Source: SKLM01 sp964542755
GTDB taxonomy: Bacteria > Chloroflexota > Anaerolineae > B4-G1
Length of the DNA: 64,000 bases
Direction of reading: 5' to 3'
Assembly: GCA_964542755.1 (NCBI GenBank)
Contig: CAZIWL010000002.1
Location: 1 to 64,000, forward strand
Every line of letters begins with the position of its first letter. Position 1 is the first letter of the stretch. Below, in pieces: positions 60,368-64,000 of the stretch. The position numbers and the translations under genes were made by a program. The notes under the pieces were generated by a model that was given only the letters and a program-made list of their open reading frames with translations, did not search any database and was not told the origin of the DNA.

Positions 60368-62023
60368 CTACGGCGCCGCTTTGAGAAGCAACGGGATGAA
60401 GATCGTATGCGTCTCGGTTGTCACGACGATGGTGTCCGAATCCATGCCCGGCCCACTGCCTCCCCAGTCCGCCACGGTCGCCACATTGGTGATCGTTGTG
60501 CCTGGCTCGAGCCCGGCCTCCACCGTCACGGGGAGGGTCACCGTCACTCGTGTCCCCGCATCGACGGTCAGCCCTGTGACAACCGCAGGCAGCGGGCCAA
60601 GCGTGCCTGCCGACGGGGGCAACAGGTCCGCCTGCCGGGCGAGAGCGAGACCCGACGGCAATGTGTCGGAAACCGTCGCACCCTCTGCCACACCATCTCC
60701 AAGGTTCCTGACGATCAGAGTGTATGTGATCACTTCATTCGCCTTCACCAGCGCGCTTTCGGTACGCTTCTCGATCGACAGATGCGGGCCCGGATATTCA
60801 AAGGCCCCAATGTCGCAGCTTACACCCTGGGGCCGGATTCTTCCCCGCTGATCCGCGGGAATCGCGCTGCCGTCCTCGTCCTGGCATGTGCCGGCATCGA
60901 TGGCTGGGCTCGTCGACAGTAGAGCGTGCGTCGCCGTATCGCCGCCGTTGTCACTAAGAGAACCGATGAGCGGGTCTGTGCCTCCCGGCAGGTGGTTCGC
61001 CTGAGGCCCGGTGATCGTCACCCCTCCCAGGGACCTAATGAGATTGTAGTCGGCTGACTGGACTCCACCATAGATGTCGGGCCCATCGGTCTCCTGGGGC
61101 CCCTTATTGTTGGCCACGATACTGTTCCCAAGGACCAGGCCACCTTCCACATGAAGCCCACCTCCTTGCGAGCCGGTATCAGCCGTGTTTGACACGATCG
61201 TGCAACTTACCAGGGTGAGATTCGCCAAGCCACCATATATGCCGCCACCACGGGCGGTCCCAGGTGTGGCCCCTCATGAGCCGCAGGCATCACCTCGGGA
61301 TGCCCCGTTCCCACTGACGGTCACGTTCACCAGACGGCCGGTCCCTTCCGTGGCGAACAGACCACCTCCTTCACCGGCACCACCCGTGGCATAGCCCTCG
61401 CCACCTTGCACCAGGTTACTGGCGACTGTGCTGTCCACAATCAGCAGGCTCCCGTCGCTGTAGAGGCCCCCGCCGCGAGCATTGCCTCCATAATACCCAT
61501 ACTCGCCCACTGCCTCATTCACCGTGAGCGCGACTCGCCGGAGCGTCAGCGCCCCGTGATTCAGGATCCCGCCGCCGTGAGCCGAGCTCCCGAGAACCCT
61601 GCCGTGCCGGACCGTAAGATCGCGAATCGTCACTTCAACGCCATCGGCAATCTCAAACACTCGCGCGCCAGCCTCCCCGGGCAGGCTGTGCGCCTGCACG
61701 ATCGTATCCGAAGCGCCAAGCCCCGCAATGGTGACGTCCTTGTCGACCACAATGCCGCTTTCCGTGTGCTCCGCGTCCAGGACGTCGATCGTCCCTCCTT
61801 CGCCCACACCCGCAACTGCCGCCGCGATCGATTCGAAGTCACACCCACCACCGGCGCAGACCGTCACCGATCCGTTCGCCGCACTGGTCGCAGGTCCCGT
61901 ACCGAAGATCACCACCACAGTTACGGCGGCAAGAATGCGACTTGGAACGCCTTTGTAAGCAGCACACGACGCCAAGTCCCCCATTGTCCTCCGAGCGGCT
62001 TCAACCATCTCGACCATGTCCAT
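60368..62023 (-). pseudogene. Secreted beta-helix surface protein split by one in-frame TGA
   Basis: A frame of 552 codons that would encode one CSLREA/choice-of-anchor-Q type secreted protein, interrupted by a TGA at 61274-61276. The N-terminal 249 residues carry a signal-like helix (ILAAVTVVVIFGTGPATSA) and beta-helix repeats (GGGILNHGALTLRRVALTVN, GGGLYSDGSLLIVDSTVASN). After the TGA the frame resumes with GATPGTARGGGIYGGLANLT, SPAIDAGTCQDEDG and RIRPQGVSCDIGAFEYPGPH, a DUF11-like repeat and the tail HTIFIPLLLKAAP. It may be a recent nonsense mutation, a sequence error or UGA read-through. Start ATG 62023 is tentative. Confidence 0.7.
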
Positions 62024-62172
62024 CCAGTCAACCTTTCTTCTCCAGAACGCTTGCGCCACGGGCATCGCGGCCCGTCGCACCAGCTCCCCGTCTTCTGCCT
62101 TCGACTCTAACACCCAAGCCGAGAGTAAACCTGTTCAGCGGCCCCTTGGATTATGCCGGGTTGACCCCAATC

Positions 62173-63426
62173 TCACAATAGGAAGGTTGTACCAAGCCCA
62201 ACTGCCAGCATCATCACGAAACCCGGCAGCAGAGCCTTGCGCAGCGCGGCTGTCCCACTCGCCAGGACGATGCCGCCCTTCGCGGCCGTGTTCGCCATAG
62301 CCGCCAGCACGATAGCACGCGAAGCAATCCCGGGGTCAAGTCCGCCAGTCCCGCTGCTCAACTCTGCCATCGACAGCGTGATCGCATCCGCATCGGCCAA
62401 CCCGCCCACCACGCTTGAGATGTAGATCCCGGGACTCCCCAAATAGAGCTGGGCTGCCCGCGACACCAACAAGATCACCGCATAGAGCAAGCCAAACTTC
62501 AGCGCCGGCGCCAACTCGAAGGGATTCGAGAAGGCCACCTCCTCCTTCGTCTCAGTCCGCTGCGAGAAATACAGATACGCAGCGTAGGCGGCGCCGACCA
62601 GTGCTGCAGCCACCATCGGCAGCAGCAAGCGCCGCAGCAGGCTGGGGTTGAGAGCCGCCACCTCGACCAACACCCGCGGAAACATCGTCGTCCACGCGAT
62701 GATGATCGCCAGCCCGAAGGGCCTATCCAGCTCCACATCCGTGTGGCTCCGCTCAGCGAAACTGAGCGTCACCGCCGTGCTAGATGCCAACCCACCCAAC
62801 AACCCCGTGAGCCCGATACCGCGTCTCGCCCCGACCAGCTTGATCAGCAGGTAGCCCAGGAAACTGATACCCGAGATGAATACCACCATCAACCAGAGAC
62901 TATACGGTCGGAGTACGTCCAGCGGAGGAGGCCCCAGGCTGCGTCTCGGAAGAAGGGGCAGCACGATGGCGGTGATCACAGCGAACTTCAGCGTGGCTCG
63001 GATGTCCTCCCGCGTGATACGGCGGACCAGCCTATCGGTCTCCAGCTTTAACGACAGGAGAACCGTAGTTGCCACGGCGATGGCTACCGCCAACTCCAGA
63101 TAGTCCCAGTAGCACAGCGCTCCTGCCAGGATGGTCAGGACCGTCGCGACCTCTGTCGTGAGACCCACATCCCCGCGCCACGACGTCACAACATAGGAGG
63201 CCGCGATGAGCAACCCCAGCGGTAGGATGATGCCAACGAACGCCCACGGAGAGCCCAACTCGTCGGCCACCAGCGCCGCTCCACAGCCTGCCAGCCCCAT
63301 CAGCGCTAGCGTGCGCTCCCCCATGGAGATCTCACGCTCAGGGCCCCCGTGGGCGTACTCGCGCTGCAGGCCAATGAGGAAGCCGATGGCCATGGCCACC
63401 CCAAATCGGTAGAAGAGATCCGTCAT
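62173..63426 (-). CDS. MgtC/DUF4010 family membrane protein
   Basis: A 417-residue membrane protein with about twelve helices. Residues 1-140 match the MgtC/SapB domain (FGVAMAIGFLIGLQREYAHG, GERTLALMGLAGCGAALVAD). The remainder is DUF4010, with GISFLGYLLIKLVGARRGIG, TGLLGGLASSTAVTLSFAER and GLADADAITLSMAELS. The paired segments LLGGLASSTAVT and VGGLADADAIT suggest an internal duplication. Function unknown, perhaps ion transport. ATG 63426 overlaps the hydantoinase stop by 4 bases. Confidence 0.87.
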   Translation of the reverse strand: MTDLFYRFGVAMAIGFLIGLQREYAHGGPEREISMGERTLALMGLAGCGAALVADELGSPWAFVGIILPLGLLIAASYVVTSWRGDVGLTTEVATVLTILAGALCYWDYLELAVAIAVATTVLLSLKLETDRLVRRITREDIRATLKFAVITAIVLPLLPRRSLGPPPLDVLRPYSLWLMVVFISGISFLGYLLIKLVGARRGIGLTGLLGGLASSTAVTLSFAERSHTDVELDRPFGLAIIIAWTTMFPRVLVEVAALNPSLLRRLLLPMVAAALVGAAYAAYLYFSQRTETKEEVAFSNPFELAPALKFGLLYAVILLVSRAAQLYLGSPGIYISSVVGGLADADAITLSMAELSSGTGGLDPGIASRAIVLAAMANTAAKGGIVLASGTAALRKALLPGFVMMLAVGLGTTFLL

Positions 63427-64000
63427 GCCCGCGGCTCGGCCTCCCCTGTCCATCTCCGACGGACAAACTGCCCGCGTCCCCTCTTGCCGGTGAAGCGCCC
63501 GTCACGGTAGATGACCTCGCCCCGCGAGACGGTCGCTCTGACGCCCCCCTCCACCGACATGCCCTCGTACGGGCTGTAGCCGGCCCGGTGATGAAGCTCC
63601 TCGGCACGGATCTGCCCCCTGGGCTCGGGGTCGTACACGACCAGGTCCGCGTCGGATCCGGGCTGGAGAGCGCCCTTTCGCGGCCACATCCCCCAGAGCC
63701 GTGCCGGGTTCGTCGACAGCAGCTCGCTCAGCTGCAACAGCGTCAGGCGTCCCTCTGCCACGCCTCCCGTGAACATCAGGGGCAGCAGCGTCTCCATACC
63801 AGGCAGTCCTCCCGGTGTCTCTGTGAAGTCCTTCGAGGCCACCTTCTGGGCCTTGGTGTAGTCACAGTGGTCGGTAGCGATCAGATCAACCAACCCCGCC
63901 TCCACCAGCCTCCACAAACGATCTGGCTCCTCGGGATCTCTGAGCGGCGGCTGGAGGATGTACCTCCAAGCCTCTTCCCCTTCATACGCCGAGCGATCCA
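63423..64000 (-). CDS. Dihydropyrimidinase/hydantoinase, C-terminal part (5' end beyond the window)
   Basis: The frame runs to the window edge; about 191 residues are present. YILQPPLRDPEEPDRLWRLV followed by GLVDLIATDHCDYTKAQK is the hydantoinase active-site region (metal Asp-His), then GLPGMETLLPLMFTGGV, NPARLWGMWPRKGALQPGSD and YSPYEGMSVEGGV. The family opens cyclic ureides such as dihydropyrimidines, hydantoins or allantoin. Relatives (SsnA/HyuA group) sit near ygfK in E. coli. Translationally coupled to the MgtC-like gene. Confidence 0.9.
   Translation of the reverse strand, partial: DRSAYEGEEAWRYILQPPLRDPEEPDRLWRLVEAGLVDLIATDHCDYTKAQKVASKDFTETPGGLPGMETLLPLMFTGGVAEGRLTLLQLSELLSTNPARLWGMWPRKGALQPGSDADLVVYDPEPRGQIRAEELHHRAGYSPYEGMSVEGGVRATVSRGEVIYRDGRFTGKRGRGQFVRRRWTGEAEPRA

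Overview
The window is a high-GC scaffold with three runs of N (100, 10 and 100 bases), so it is most likely a metagenome-assembled fragment. Several traits point to Chloroflexota. Secreted proteins end in a hydrophobic 'YLPL/IPLLL' tail. There are MalT-like LuxR regulators, a DUF1385 protein, a DnaD plus double-ATPase DnaC pair, and PT-rich surface lipoproteins. The phylum is inferred; there is no rRNA to confirm it.

Layout. (1) 1-9.2 kb: an HNH nuclease gene, then a tightly packed minus-strand operon of hydrolases (Ntn hydrolase with membrane domains, MccF-like S66 peptidase, lipoprotein amidohydrolase), an MFS exporter, a methyltransferase and small proteins. (2) 9.4-14.1 kb: a MalT/LuxR regulator, DUF1385 and a nitroreductase. 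(3) 14.3-19.2 kb: a selenium operon on the minus strand (yedE, tusA-like, cysteine desulfurase, DUF3343, yedF, selD). Its selD reads through an in-frame UGA, and the operon is preceded by a structured leader RNA with an intrinsic terminator. (4) 19.2-22.1 kb: transposase debris, an M20 amidohydrolase and a small protein. (5) 22.7-38 kb: two cobalamin riboswitches, two secreted DUF4430 proteins (one transcobalamin-like), a complete ECF transporter (S, T and a double ATPase), then corrinoid adenosylation, salvage and nucleotide-loop assembly (CobO, CobQ relic, CobT, CobS, CbiZ, CbiB, CobD, CobC-CobU fusion). (6) 38-47.4 kb: an epimerase, GT2, uridine kinase, ResB-like protein, tRNA-Thr, an MFS transporter, DnaD/DnaC and Tgt. 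(7) 47.6-64 kb: YgfK (putative selenate reductase/selenium-dependent hydroxylase subunit), a BMP-type nucleoside ABC transporter, Nif3, lipoproteins, adenine deaminase, a beta-helix surface protein broken by one UGA, an MgtC/DUF4010 protein and a partial hydantoinase.

How it fits together. The cell looks built to capture trace cofactors. Cobalamin or corrinoids would be bound outside, imported by the ECF transporter, trimmed by CbiZ and rebuilt by CbiB/CobD/CobU/CobS/CobT/CobC, with B12 riboswitch control. Selenium would be imported by YedE, carried by TusA/YedF/DUF3343 proteins and activated by a selenoprotein SelD. YgfK, adenine deaminase, the nucleoside importer and the hydantoinase suggest that one use of selenium is purine catabolism through a selenium-dependent molybdenum hydroxylase encoded elsewhere; that last link is inference.
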